Of a stretch of DNA of 44,678 nt, positions 15,719 to 24,843 are shown piece by piece. The translations under genes were made by a program, and so were the position numbers. Source of the stretch: Sabulitectum sp964386635. GTDB taxonomy: Bacteria; Fermentibacterota; Fermentibacteria; Fermentibacterales; JCC-6. The stretch is from the NCBI GenBank assembly GCA_964386635.1, contig CAYLRO010000025.1, positions 1 through 44,678 on the forward strand. The letters are read 5' to 3'. Position 1 is the first letter of the stretch; every line of letters begins with the position of its first letter. The notes under the pieces are model-generated. The model saw only the letters and a list, made by a program, of their open reading frames with translations, made no database searches and was not told the origin of the DNA.

Positions 15719-16518
15719 AGTTCCCCAAACTTGCCGGTAGACTGCTTATAGCTATTCCCGGGATAGCTCTCTTTCTTGGAGTGCTCTTTATTCTGCCTCT
15801 GAAATGGGGGCTTTTTCTTTTTTCTACACTGTCTGTTCTGGCAGCCTGGGAAGCAATTCCTCTATGCTGTTCCACCATAAGAGGAACACCAAGAATCCTT
15901 GTTTCCTTTTTCTCCGGTGTTTCAACACTTGCGGTTGCCGTGAATCATCCCCTGGTGTTTCCTGCTCTTCTTCTGCCATCAGTGTTTATTGCAATCCCGG
16001 TGATGAGGTTAAAGGGCCCGGATCACTCCAGAAGAAGGATTGCCGGCACCGCTTCGGTGATTGCTCTGTACTCTATAGGATTCGGTATTCTCAGCAGGCT
16101 GCACATGCAGAATGGGCCCTGGATGGCACTGGCAATTCTGGCTCTCTGCTGGATAGGTGACAGCACCGCTTACTTTACCGGGATTGCCTTTGGGAGGCGC
16201 AAACTAATGCCTGAGGTCAGTCCGAAGAAATCCTGGGAGGGTTTTTACGGAGGGATCGTCGGCGGAGCGCTGGGTTGTATGGGTGTTGGGATCATAGCCG
16301 GTTTTCAGTGGATGCCAATGCTGATTGCAGGAATAGCAGGCAGTATTGCAGGGGTTGGCGGTGATCTGTTCGAGTCAGCGCTGAAACGCGACGCCGGAGT
16401 GAAGGATTCCAGTAACATCCTGCTGGGGCACGGGGGCATAATGGACAGATTCGACAGTGCAGTTGCTGCAGCACCAGCCTGTTTCGCAGTGCTATACCTG
16501 TTTGGACTTGCCGGCTGA
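15715..16518 (+). CDS. cdsA: Phosphatidate cytidylyltransferase
   Basis: Polytopic inner-membrane enzyme that makes CDP-diacylglycerol, the substrate of PgsA also encoded in this window. The family signature is seen in KKSWEGFYGGI and the C-terminal S-x-LKR-x-x-GVKD-S...LGHGGIMDRFDS stretch. 267 aa with about seven hydrophobic helices. ATGA overlap with uppS and one-base overlap with dxr. Confidence 0.95.
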   Translation: MKFPKLAGRLLIAIPGIALFLGVLFILPLKWGLFLFSTLSVLAAWEAIPLCCSTIRGTPRILVSFFSGVSTLAVAVNHPLVFPALLLPSVFIAIPVMRLKGPDHSRRRIAGTASVIALYSIGFGILSRLHMQNGPWMALAILALCWIGDSTAYFTGIAFGRRKLMPEVSPKKSWEGFYGGIVGGALGCMGVGIIAGFQWMPMLIAGIAGSIAGVGGDLFESALKRDAGVKDSSNILLGHGGIMDRFDSAVAAAPACFAVLYLFGLAG

Positions 16519-17609
16519 TGTCCAGGAAAGTAGCAGTTCTGGGATCAACCGGATCCATAGGCACACAAGCTCTGGACATCATAGAGAGAAGCAATGAACT
16601 TGAACTCTATTCCATTGTTTGCGGTTCATCAATTGGATTGCTCATGGAACAGAAGAGCAGATTCTCTCCAGTTTATGCTGCTTCGGTTTCTAAGGGTGAT
16701 GAATCCCGGATTCTTGCAGAGGCAATCGAAGGTGCCGACATAGTACTGAATGCAATTGTTGGCAGTGCCGGCCTTAAAGCAAGTATTCTGGTTCAGGAAA
16801 TTGATATCCCTCTGGCTTTGGCCAACAAGGAAAGCCTTGTTGTAGGAGCGGAGCTTCTTGGGAAACATCTTGAAAAGGGATCAGTAATTCCTGTAGACAG
16901 CGAACACAGCACTGTTTACAGGTGTCTTCAGGGAGAGAAAAGACCGGTACGCAGAATTACCCTCACCGCCTCCGGCGGTTCTCTGAGAGATCTTCCACTG
17001 GAGGAAATAGGGAATGCTCCCATCGAGAAGGTGCTGAATCATCCCACATGGAGCATGGGTGGAAGAATCACAGTTGATTCCGCTTCAATGGTTAACAAGG
17101 CATTTGAGATTCTGGAAGCAAGAGCGCTGTTCCCGGGTATTCCGGTTGATGCAGTGATTCACCGGAGCAGTATCGTACACTCACTGGTGGAGTCTGCAGA
17201 TGGAGCCTGGAAAGCCCTGCTGGGTTTGCCTCACATGAAAATTCCCATTTCCTGGGCTTTGCATTACCCGGATCTGCCAGTGGAACCGGAAGCATCTGAG
17301 AATCCCCTTGACTGGGGAACTCTTTCTTTCCAGCCACTTGAACCTGAACGATATCCGGCATTCCACGCTGTCCTTGAGGCGGGAGACCTGGGGGGGACCG
17401 CTCCGGCAGCGGCTAATGCTGCAGATGAAATAGCAGTGAAGGCTTTTCTGGAGGGGAAAATTCACTTTGGAGCAATAGCAGAGGTTATAAGAAACACTGT
17501 CAGCAGTATGGAGATAACACCTGTGGAGAATTTCGATATGCTTCTTGAAGCAGACAAACTTGCCCGGAACAGAGCTCGAAAGGCGGTTGAAAACGCATGC
17601 TGTCAGTGA
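16518..17609 (+). CDS. dxr: 1-deoxy-D-xylulose 5-phosphate reductoisomerase
   Basis: Commits deoxyxylulose phosphate to the MEP isoprenoid pathway, which feeds UppS. It has the N-terminal NADPH motif GSTGSIGTQALDII, then LANKESLVVG, the metal-binding D-S-E-H-S segment (VDSEHSTVYRCLQG) and the HPTWSMGGRITVDSASM region. 363 aa, slightly short but complete. It overlaps rseP by 13 bases. Confidence 0.96.
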   Translation: MSRKVAVLGSTGSIGTQALDIIERSNELELYSIVCGSSIGLLMEQKSRFSPVYAASVSKGDESRILAEAIEGADIVLNAIVGSAGLKASILVQEIDIPLALANKESLVVGAELLGKHLEKGSVIPVDSEHSTVYRCLQGEKRPVRRITLTASGGSLRDLPLEEIGNAPIEKVLNHPTWSMGGRITVDSASMVNKAFEILEARALFPGIPVDAVIHRSSIVHSLVESADGAWKALLGLPHMKIPISWALHYPDLPVEPEASENPLDWGTLSFQPLEPERYPAFHAVLEAGDLGGTAPAAANAADEIAVKAFLEGKIHFGAIAEVIRNTVSSMEITPVENFDMLLEADKLARNRARKAVENACCQ

Positions 17610-18832
17610 TTGCAGTTGTAGTTGGCCTTGGAATGATCGTCTTTTTTCATGAACTGGGACATTTTCTGGTCTCGAAAGCCGTAGGTCTGCCGGTGGAGAG
17701 ATTCAGTATGGGTTTTCCTCCGTTTCTTCTCAGAAAGAAGGCAGGAAGCACGGAATACTGTATCGGAGCAATACCTCTTGGTGGTTATGTAAAGGTTGAT
17801 CTGGGAGTTGGAAGTGGGACGGTTTCAACTGTGTCCTGGTGGAAAAGGTCCCTGGTTGTAATCGCCGGTCCTTTTATGAACCTTGTTCTTGCTGCATTTC
17901 TCATGTTCACTGTTCTTGCGGTTACCGGCACTGCTGTTCCGGTTACTCAGCCTGTTGTAGGCAGCGTTCACATGGACGGTCTTGAAACCGGAGACAGGAT
18001 CCTGGCTGTTTCCGGGATACCTGTTGCTGAATGGGCAGATCTGTACGATGCAGTGGATGCACAGAGGACAGGAGAGTTCCTGGTTCTCAGAGGAAGTTCC
18101 GAACTTACTGTTCCTTTCAACCTCTCCAGAGACAGTGTTCCCGGTTTTGTTCCCCTTATTCCAACAGTTATTGAATCCACTGTAGGTATGCCGGCTTATG
18201 AGGCAGGATTGCGTTCCGGAGACAGCATTACAGCTGTGAACAAAGTGACCCTCACTGATTTTGCTGATCTCCAGCGGGAGGTCTCTGCCTTTGACGGCAG
18301 ATTCCTTGAGGTTTCCTACATTCGCGGGGGATTTTCAGATACAGCCTGGGTGGAGCCCATGGAGTATCAGGGCAGGCGGATCATTGGTGTCACAGCCATG
18401 GGGGAAACTGAAACAGTGAAGCTCCCTGTGTTCAGAGCTGTAAAAATCAGCATCACCGCTGCTCTGCAGGGTGCAGTAAGTTTCTATTCAGGATTGATAA
18501 AGCTTGTTGCTTCTCCTGTTCAGCTTGTTGAGATGTCCGGAGGACCTGTTTTTGTAGCGGAAACCCTGGGGCAGCAGGCAGGATTCGGTCTGTCAAGATT
18601 TCTTGAGACCATTGCTTATTTTTCACTTGCAATCATGGGATTCAACCTGATTCCCCTTCCTGTTCTGGATGGGGGTCAGTTCCTTTTTATTCTTTTCGAA
18701 GGTATCAGGGGTAAACCTGCTTCACCGAAAGTTATACAGACTGCTCAGCAGATAGGGGTATTTGTTCTGCTGCTGTTGTTTGCCGCAGTAATCTTCAGAG
18801 ACATCTCAAGAGTGGTTACAAGGGTCAGATAG
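17597..18832 (+). CDS. rseP: Site-2 zinc metalloprotease RseP family
   Basis: Intramembrane protease that cleaves anti-sigma factors and signal peptides. The zinc site is H18-E19-L20-G21-H22 in the first membrane helix, and the third ligand lies in the NLIPLPVLDGG motif near residues 350-360. Two PDZ-like repeats occur in between, marked by the GLETGDRILAVSG and GLRSGDSITAVN segments. 411 aa. It closes the translation-envelope operon. The Escherichia order continues with bamA, but here a different barrel protein follows. Confidence 0.95.
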   Translation: MLSVIAVVVGLGMIVFFHELGHFLVSKAVGLPVERFSMGFPPFLLRKKAGSTEYCIGAIPLGGYVKVDLGVGSGTVSTVSWWKRSLVVIAGPFMNLVLAAFLMFTVLAVTGTAVPVTQPVVGSVHMDGLETGDRILAVSGIPVAEWADLYDAVDAQRTGEFLVLRGSSELTVPFNLSRDSVPGFVPLIPTVIESTVGMPAYEAGLRSGDSITAVNKVTLTDFADLQREVSAFDGRFLEVSYIRGGFSDTAWVEPMEYQGRRIIGVTAMGETETVKLPVFRAVKISITAALQGAVSFYSGLIKLVASPVQLVEMSGGPVFVAETLGQQAGFGLSRFLETIAYFSLAIMGFNLIPLPVLDGGQFLFILFEGIRGKPASPKVIQTAQQIGVFVLLLLFAAVIFRDISRVVTRVR

Positions 18833-18833
18833 T

Positions 18834-19157
18834 TTACAGCAGCTCGAACTGCTGCAGTTCCTGTTGTTCCTGCAGCTGCAACTGCTCCAGCTTTGCAGAG
18901 GTGTCTGCTGCTGCTCTGAAGAACAGGGGCCACAGATCCAGGTGCTCGTGCGACAATGTTTCCAGCCTGTATATCACATCACCGTCAGGCATTGGAGACC
19001 ACCCGGTGGAATCCGGGAGAAAGGCAAGATTCCTTGCCAGCATTCCTGCCGCATCCGAAATCATTCTTGTTTCTTCCGGAGTCAGTGCTGATTCCTCACT
19101 GCTGCCGCAGGCGAATATCAGCAGAGCCGAAGCTGTGAAAAGAGCAATCCTGTTCAT
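18834..19157 (-). CDS. Small lipoprotein, hypothetical
   Basis: Read on the minus strand from ATG 19157, giving 107 aa with a lipoprotein signal (MNRIALFTASALLIFAC, Cys17). An open frame extends upstream to 19301, but only this start gives a signal peptide. The mature part is acidic and helical and ends in a Gln/Leu-rich tail (EQLQLQEQQELQQ). It is convergent with rseP, one base from its stop, and divergent from the large peptidase gene. Function unknown. Confidence 0.7.
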   Translation of the reverse strand: MNRIALFTASALLIFACGSSEESALTPEETRMISDAAGMLARNLAFLPDSTGWSPMPDGDVIYRLETLSHEHLDLWPLFFRAAADTSAKLEQLQLQEQQELQQFELL

Positions 19158-19207
19158 GTGGGTAATATGCAGATGAATCCGGTCACGGGCACATTCCTGT
19201 TCTGTCA

Positions 19208-19216
19208 TGATATAAT
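19208..19216 (+). promoter_or_regulatory. Extended -10 promoter for the peptidase/barrel gene
   Basis: TGATATAAT is a perfect extended -10 (TG-N-TATAAT), 41 bases before the GTG start. The -35 region (GGCACA at 19188-19193) is weak, as expected for extended -10 promoters. The opposite strand offers TATTAT for the divergent lipoprotein. Confidence 0.55.
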
Positions 19217-19257
19217 AAGCATATTGGGAGAGTTTCACGCTGCTGAAAGGGTTTGTT

Positions 19258-22098
19258 GTGAGGTATTTCATCCTGCTACCGCTGGTGTTTTCTGCTGCCA
19301 TGTTCGCTACCGACTACGGTCGTAACAAGATAACTGGAACTGACCAGGACTGGTGGGTGATTCATTCGCCTCATTTTGATGTTTACTATGAAGAGGGAAC
19401 CGAGAGTGTTGCCGAAAGCACTGCTGTGATTGCAGAGCGTGAGATACGCCTGCTGGGTGACAGTTTCGATTACCTTCCTTCAGAACCCATTCCAGTCATA
19501 ATTTACAGATCTCCTGCAAGATTCAGGCAGACAACCATTCTTTCCCAGGAACTGGGGGAAGGTATTGGAGGGTTCACTGAATACTACAAAGGGAGAATTG
19601 CCGTACCCTTCGAAGGGATCTGGAGCGATTACCGGCATGTTCTTGCCCACGAGCTGAATCATGCTTTTGTTTACGACATGCTTTACCATAGAGAATTGAC
19701 GGACATAGTGAGCAGCAGGGCTCCGTTGTGGGTAATGGAAGGTCTTGCTGAATACACCTCTCTCGGGTGGGATACCGCAAGCGAGATAGAGTTCAGAGAT
19801 ATGGTCATCAATAATTACATTGCCACTGTGGGAGATCTGAGCCAGAGACAGGACTACCTTGTTTACAGAGAGGGCCAGGCTATTTATCACTTCATGGTAC
19901 AGCGATACGGAGAGAAAAGATATCATGATTTTGTGAGACATATGAGGAACAGGCAGGGTATTGACGGAGCAATGAGAGCCGCCTTCGACATGACTGTCGA
20001 TCAGTTCAGCGACAGGTTCATCGAATGGGCCAGGGAAACCTACTGGGCAGAGGTGGCAGTTGGAGACAGCCCTTCAGACATAGGAACCCCTGTAATGCAG
20101 GGCGAGGGAAGAAGGGCCAAGAGGCTTGTCCTTGCCGCTCCTGTTGTTTCTCCTGACGGCTCAAGTGTTGCCGGTTGCGAATATCATCACGCCAGATTCT
20201 CCGGTGTGGTAAGATCCGCAGTGAACGGAGAGGAAATATCCCGACCTGTACAGGGTGGAGGCATGTTTGAAGAGGCTGTTTCACCCATGTACCGCACCAT
20301 GGCTTTTTCTCCCGGCTCAGATTCTCTGGCGGTTGCCTTTCACAGGCAGATAAGCGACGGAATAAAAATCTCCTCCCTTGAAGGAGACCCTCATGAGCTT
20401 GATTTTGATTTCGAGCTTATCAGAGACCCGGTGTGGGATCCGGAAGGAGGTCGGATCGCATTCAGTGCTCTGGAAGACGGTGCACTGGAAATATGGATAT
20501 ATGACATTGCAATGGATGAGATAACCAGGCTGTCTGATAATCATCAGGGTGAATTTGATCTCTGGTGGGGAGCATCAGGTATCTGGTGTGTATCAGAGGA
20601 GCCGGCTTTGAACCAGAGATCCATTCAATGCTGGCAGCCCGACGGCACCAGTGTGATCATTCACACATGTAATGAGGATATTTCCTCACCGGTAGAGACC
20701 CCTGAAGGTGTAATGTTCATCTCCTCCGAGCATGGGCAACCGGATTTCTTCCTGATTAACAGTGATACTCTTCCTCCTGTGAGATTGACAGACCTGTACA
20801 TGACACCTGACTACCCGAGCATCGCTGATTCTTCAGGAATAATTCTTTTTCAGTCAAGCGACTGGTCCGGCAACGGTCTTTTTGTAGCGCATAATCTGGA
20901 ATCCCGGAGGGCTGATGCCCATGATTCACTTCATGTATGCGGCGACCGGATAGTGGAAACTGATTCATCCGGAGTAAGCTTCTCTACTGGAAACTGGCGC
21001 ATTTCCCCCTATCAGCCATCCTTTTCGCTGGATCAGGTCAGTGCCAATGCCGGATTCGATTCATACGCCGGTCTTACCGGCAGTTCCTACTTTTTGTTCA
21101 GCGATATCCTTGCTCTTCACCAGATGGGAGTAATAGCCAACTTCAGCGGGCAGGTAACTGACATGGATGCTGCTGTGAGCTACAGCAACCTCGCCAACAG
21201 AATTCAGACAGGCGGTGCAGTTTACCGGTTTGCTGACAGATACGTTTTCGAAGATACACTGGACCGGGTTGAGTATGTGAGAGACATAAATCTCGGTGCT
21301 TCTCTAGGGGCTCAGTATCCATTTACCAGGTCTGTAAGAACAGGTCTTTCCGCCAGTTACAGGCGTGTATCCCGGGAAGGCCTCTGGTCCAACGATATGC
21401 TGTTCAGGGAGAATATCTTCACAGTGAGAGCCAACCTTGTGTTTGATAACGCCCTCTGGGGTGCCGTTGGACCCAGAGTGGGAAGCCGGATGAGTGTCGA
21501 TTTTGATTACGCCCCGGGTCTGTGGGATAATCCACAGTACTTTACAGGAATGTTCGACCTGAGAGAATACACATGGATATCCTCAGAGGTTACCCTGGCC
21601 ACCAGGCTTGCCGGAGGCATCAGTTTTGGTGAAGACAAGCAGACTTTCTTCCTGGGAGGAGCACTGCCTCACAGGAGAAGCTCAGGTGATGTTGAAGGGG
21701 TTGGAGATCTGTATCAGTTCTATGCAAGCTATGCTGATCTGCTCCGAGGCTGGGATTATGTCTCTCTCGACGGAACCCGTTATTGTGTTGCTTCAGCTGA
21801 GATTCGTTTTCCTGTACTGAACTATTTGAGCATTGCTGCACCTATTCCCATGACCTTCTACAGGGGCAGAGGCGTGATATTTACGGATCTTGGCTTTGTG
21901 TCAGATGATCTTCGAACCTTCAATGGAGCCACCACTTCCGGAGGCTACAAGCTGAAGGATATCAGGATGTCCATTGGAACCGGATTCCGTCTCAATATCG
22001 GTTATTTTGTTCTCAAATCTGACATTGCCTGGAGAACAGATCTTTCCGGTATCAGCAGAAAACCGGAATACTATTTTACTCTTTCCACCGAGTTCTAA
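19258..22098 (+). CDS. Exported zinc metallopeptidase with TolB-like propeller and C-terminal barrel-like region
   Basis: 946 aa with a signal peptide (MRYFILLPLVFSAAMFA). Residues about 30-270 are a gluzincin of the peptidase-MA type: H131-E132-L133-N134-H135, and the third ligand E161 in WVMEGLAEY. Residues about 290-570 show TolB/WD-like repeats (VSPDGSSVAG, VWDPEGGRIAFSA). From about 600 to the final Phe the sequence alternates like a beta-barrel, with LRGWDYVSLDG and SAEIRFPVL resembling the Omp85 'RG(Y/F)' and 'E-R-P' motifs. An outer-membrane-anchored protease is the likely form. It occupies the place of bamA in the Escherichia rseP neighbourhood. Start GTG 19258 follows AAAGGG. Confidence 0.75.
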   Translation: MRYFILLPLVFSAAMFATDYGRNKITGTDQDWWVIHSPHFDVYYEEGTESVAESTAVIAEREIRLLGDSFDYLPSEPIPVIIYRSPARFRQTTILSQELGEGIGGFTEYYKGRIAVPFEGIWSDYRHVLAHELNHAFVYDMLYHRELTDIVSSRAPLWVMEGLAEYTSLGWDTASEIEFRDMVINNYIATVGDLSQRQDYLVYREGQAIYHFMVQRYGEKRYHDFVRHMRNRQGIDGAMRAAFDMTVDQFSDRFIEWARETYWAEVAVGDSPSDIGTPVMQGEGRRAKRLVLAAPVVSPDGSSVAGCEYHHARFSGVVRSAVNGEEISRPVQGGGMFEEAVSPMYRTMAFSPGSDSLAVAFHRQISDGIKISSLEGDPHELDFDFELIRDPVWDPEGGRIAFSALEDGALEIWIYDIAMDEITRLSDNHQGEFDLWWGASGIWCVSEEPALNQRSIQCWQPDGTSVIIHTCNEDISSPVETPEGVMFISSEHGQPDFFLINSDTLPPVRLTDLYMTPDYPSIADSSGIILFQSSDWSGNGLFVAHNLESRRADAHDSLHVCGDRIVETDSSGVSFSTGNWRISPYQPSFSLDQVSANAGFDSYAGLTGSSYFLFSDILALHQMGVIANFSGQVTDMDAAVSYSNLANRIQTGGAVYRFADRYVFEDTLDRVEYVRDINLGASLGAQYPFTRSVRTGLSASYRRVSREGLWSNDMLFRENIFTVRANLVFDNALWGAVGPRVGSRMSVDFDYAPGLWDNPQYFTGMFDLREYTWISSEVTLATRLAGGISFGEDKQTFFLGGALPHRRSSGDVEGVGDLYQFYASYADLLRGWDYVSLDGTRYCVASAEIRFPVLNYLSIAAPIPMTFYRGRGVIFTDLGFVSDDLRTFNGATTSGGYKLKDIRMSIGTGFRLNIGYFVLKSDIAWRTDLSGISRKPEYYFTLSTEF

Positions 22099-22116
22099 AC
22101 AAGGAGGTTTTACAAG

Positions 22117-22908
22117 GTGAAATTGATTCTTCTACCCGCTCTGACCCTGTTCGCACTTGCTTTTGCATGGCAGTGCCCGGAATGCGGTGCGGAGAACCAG
22201 GATTCCTACTGCAATGTCTGTCATCTTCCTGAACCCCCTGACGGCATGGTATACATTCCCGCCACAACAGTGGAGATAGATGGAGAATCTGTTGATGTAT
22301 CAAGGTTCTTCATTGATGTATCTCCCGTTACATACAGAGAATTTCTTCCCTGGCTGAACAATTCGGGTTTCAGCAGTGACGAACTGGGGATCATCATCAC
22401 AGGAGATGGTGAGAATCCCATGGACTTTCTGGCGTTCACTCCTTTTCAGGGAGATCAGCAGGGTGGTGTGACCGTTCCTTCGGTATGCCTTGAGAATCCT
22501 GTTGCATCCATAACCTGGAATGGTGCACAGTCATTTCTCTCCGAGCAGGGCAAAAGGCTTCCCAGTCTGGCGGAAATGTATGCCGCAGATGCTGCAGGAG
22601 TCATTCAGCCCTTTGATACCTACACTGCTATGCTGGCATTTGCGAACCAGATGAGAGCAGGCATGGGTGAGTTGCTGGGTACTGTTGGAACGCAGGCCAT
22701 GTTTGCGGGATACAGTACTGAGAGGGAGAGAATCATGTGGGAATTCACAGGAACAGTTCCTGGAGATGATGCGGGGAATACCGCGCCGTCTTCAGATGCC
22801 AAGTACATTCATATTCTCAAACCCGCTGACGGGCTTCAGATTTCAGCTACAGACAGAGACGACGGTTATTTCAACGTGATATTCAGGGGGGCCATTCAGG
22901 TTCCCTGA
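22117..22908 (+). CDS. Exported zinc-ribbon protein with FGE-sulfatase (SUMF1-like) domain
   Basis: Signal peptide (MKLILLPALTLFALAFA), then a compact Cys4 zinc ribbon (CPECG...CNVC) directly after it, then a formylglycine-generating-enzyme-like domain from about residue 43: GMVYIPA, FFIDVSPVTYREFLPWLN, PVASITWNGAQSFLSEQGKRLPS split by variable loops. The domain is shorter than true FGE and I do not see the paired catalytic cysteines near the C-terminus, so it is probably a binding domain. GTG 22117 has AAGGAGG nine bases upstream. It follows the peptidase gene by 18 bases and is likely co-transcribed. Confidence 0.72.
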   Translation: MKLILLPALTLFALAFAWQCPECGAENQDSYCNVCHLPEPPDGMVYIPATTVEIDGESVDVSRFFIDVSPVTYREFLPWLNNSGFSSDELGIIITGDGENPMDFLAFTPFQGDQQGGVTVPSVCLENPVASITWNGAQSFLSEQGKRLPSLAEMYAADAAGVIQPFDTYTAMLAFANQMRAGMGELLGTVGTQAMFAGYSTERERIMWEFTGTVPGDDAGNTAPSSDAKYIHILKPADGLQISATDRDDGYFNVIFRGAIQVP

Positions 22909-22925
22909 CAGGAGAGGGGTTATTC

Positions 22926-23516
22926 ATGAAAGTTATCTTTACGGTTCTTCTTGCAGTTCTACTTGCGGCAGCCTGTGGAGGCCGGGAGGTTACAAGAACA
23001 GATACAGACACAGTTACAGATCTCAGCGGCAGATGGAACGATACAGATGCAAGAATCGTTGCTGATTCCATTGTTGATCAGTGCCTCGGCGGCAGATGGG
23101 TTACTGCTGGAAGATCCTCAGGTGAAGAACGGTCAACAGGGCTTCCTGTTATCGTTGTCGGCGGAGTAAGAAATCAGAGCATAGAGCACATCAACGTAGA
23201 TGTTTTCATGTCTGAAATCGAGCGTTCTCTTCTTAATTCCGGTCAGTTCAGTATTGCCGCAGGCGGCAGGGAAAGAGATGAGACCAGAGACGAGAGAAGA
23301 GATCAGACGATATTTGCTTCTCCTGAGACAGCTGCTGCCTTCGGTCGTGAGATAGGTGCTGATTACATCATGACAGGTACAGTGAATTCAATTGAGGACC
23401 AGGAAGGCGACACAAGAGCTGTATTTTACCAGGTGAACATTGAACTTATCGATGTGGAAACAGCTCTCAAGGTATGGATGGGTTCCACTGAGATCAAGAA
23501 GATCATTGAGTGGTAG
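22926..23516 (+). CDS. LpoB-type penicillin-binding protein activator lipoprotein
   Basis: 196 aa with lipobox LLAAAC (Cys17). The mature protein has DLSGRWNDTDARIVADSIVDQCL at its start, then VIVVGGVRNQSIEHINVD, and GADYIMTGTVNSIED, the pattern of the LpoB family, which activates the bifunctional peptidoglycan synthase PBP1B from the outer membrane. A COG3014-like gene follows at once, a known companion of lpoB-like genes. Whether it activates a PBP here is inference. Confidence 0.82.
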   Translation: MKVIFTVLLAVLLAAACGGREVTRTDTDTVTDLSGRWNDTDARIVADSIVDQCLGGRWVTAGRSSGEERSTGLPVIVVGGVRNQSIEHINVDVFMSEIERSLLNSGQFSIAAGGRERDETRDERRDQTIFASPETAAAFGREIGADYIMTGTVNSIEDQEGDTRAVFYQVNIELIDVETALKVWMGSTEIKKIIEW

Positions 23517-23517
23517 C

Positions 23518-24843
23518 GTGAAGCTGCTTTTTACCGCTTCAGGTCTGTTTCTCCTGCTGGCCTGCGCTTCTTCCTACACTGCAACCATAAGACCAGTAAT
23601 CGAATACCTGGACAGAGGTATGCCTGACCAGGCAATAACCAGACTGAAAGAGGTATTCCCGGACAGTACCGGCAGAGACAGACTGCTGTACATGATGGAG
23701 CTTGGGAACCTGGCCAGATATGCGGATCAGTATGCTCTTGCCCGAACAGTTCTTCTCAGGGCAGATGAACTAAGCGATCTTCAGCGGGGTACAGACCTGG
23801 GGCAGCAGGCTCAATCCATGATCACAAGCGATCTGGCTCTTGACTTCAGAGGTGCTGATTACGAAAAGGTCTTCATCAATTATGCACTTGCCGCGAGCTA
23901 TGCATCTTCCGGTAACATCGAGGATGCTGTTGTGGAGGCACGGCGGGTAAACGAGAAACTGCTGGAGATGAATACCCATTACGGTGAAAACGCTAACCGT
24001 TACTCCGAGGATGCGTTCGTAAGGTATTTCATGGGTGTTCTCTACGAGATGGATGGAGACTGGGATGATGCTCTCATCAGCTATCGTCTTGCTCTTAATG
24101 CATATGACTCTGTATACACCAGGGATTACGATCTGCCGGCTCCGGTCCAGCTCCGGTCTGATGCCATGAGACTGGCTGATTACACCGGATATGAGAGCCT
24201 CCTTCAGGAGTATCAGAACAGATGGCCTCACATAGACTACGCCAGTGGCTCTGCCGAATCAGGAATGGGTGAAATTGTAGTGGTGATGGAACTGGGAAAT
24301 ATCTCAGCCAGAAGAGAAAGGGATTTCAGCGTATATTCCGATGACCGTGTTTACAGGGTCACACTTCCTGTTATTCCTGATTTTCCCAGAAGAAACATTA
24401 CCGGTTCAGTTTCTGCTGCAGGAAGAAGTTCTCAACTGTTCCTTGTTCAGGATATGAACGGGATAGCCAGAGAAAATCTTGAGGATGAAGCAGGAAGAAA
24501 TCTGATCAGGGCTGCAGCCAGACTGGCGGTGAAAGCAGGAATCTCTGAACTGGGTGAGAACATAACCGAACAGTTTACCGACAATGAGAATGTGAGTTCC
24601 GGAGTAGGTCTGATACTGAGTATTTTCGGAGCCGCGACTGAACAGGCGGATCTCAGAGCCTGGCTTACTCTCCCTGCTCAGATACACATGACAAGACTTC
24701 CTGTCCCTGCAGGCACCTGGCCTGTAGCTGCAACAGCAGGCGGAAGAACCTTTCAGCATGCCCCGGTGGATGTTGAAAACGGACAGATAACACTTGTATT
24801 TTTCAGAGAGGACGCAGTAAGTGGATATCGCAGGACTTATTGA
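23518..24843 (+). CDS. COG3014-like TPR lipoprotein
   Basis: 441 aa from GTG 23518, one base after the lpoB-like stop, giving a clean lipoprotein signal ending in LLLAC. Residues about 20-260 contain TPR-like helical repeats (YEKVFINYALAASYASSGN, MGVLYEMDGDWDDALISY); the rest is beta-rich. The family is usually found beside lpoB-like genes; its molecular role is not established. An ATG at 23440 inside the preceding gene would hide the signal peptide. It overlaps deoC by 23 bases. Confidence 0.72.
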   Translation: MKLLFTASGLFLLLACASSYTATIRPVIEYLDRGMPDQAITRLKEVFPDSTGRDRLLYMMELGNLARYADQYALARTVLLRADELSDLQRGTDLGQQAQSMITSDLALDFRGADYEKVFINYALAASYASSGNIEDAVVEARRVNEKLLEMNTHYGENANRYSEDAFVRYFMGVLYEMDGDWDDALISYRLALNAYDSVYTRDYDLPAPVQLRSDAMRLADYTGYESLLQEYQNRWPHIDYASGSAESGMGEIVVVMELGNISARRERDFSVYSDDRVYRVTLPVIPDFPRRNITGSVSAAGRSSQLFLVQDMNGIARENLEDEAGRNLIRAAARLAVKAGISELGENITEQFTDNENVSSGVGLILSIFGAATEQADLRAWLTLPAQIHMTRLPVPAGTWPVAATAGGRTFQHAPVDVENGQITLVFFREDAVSGYRRTY

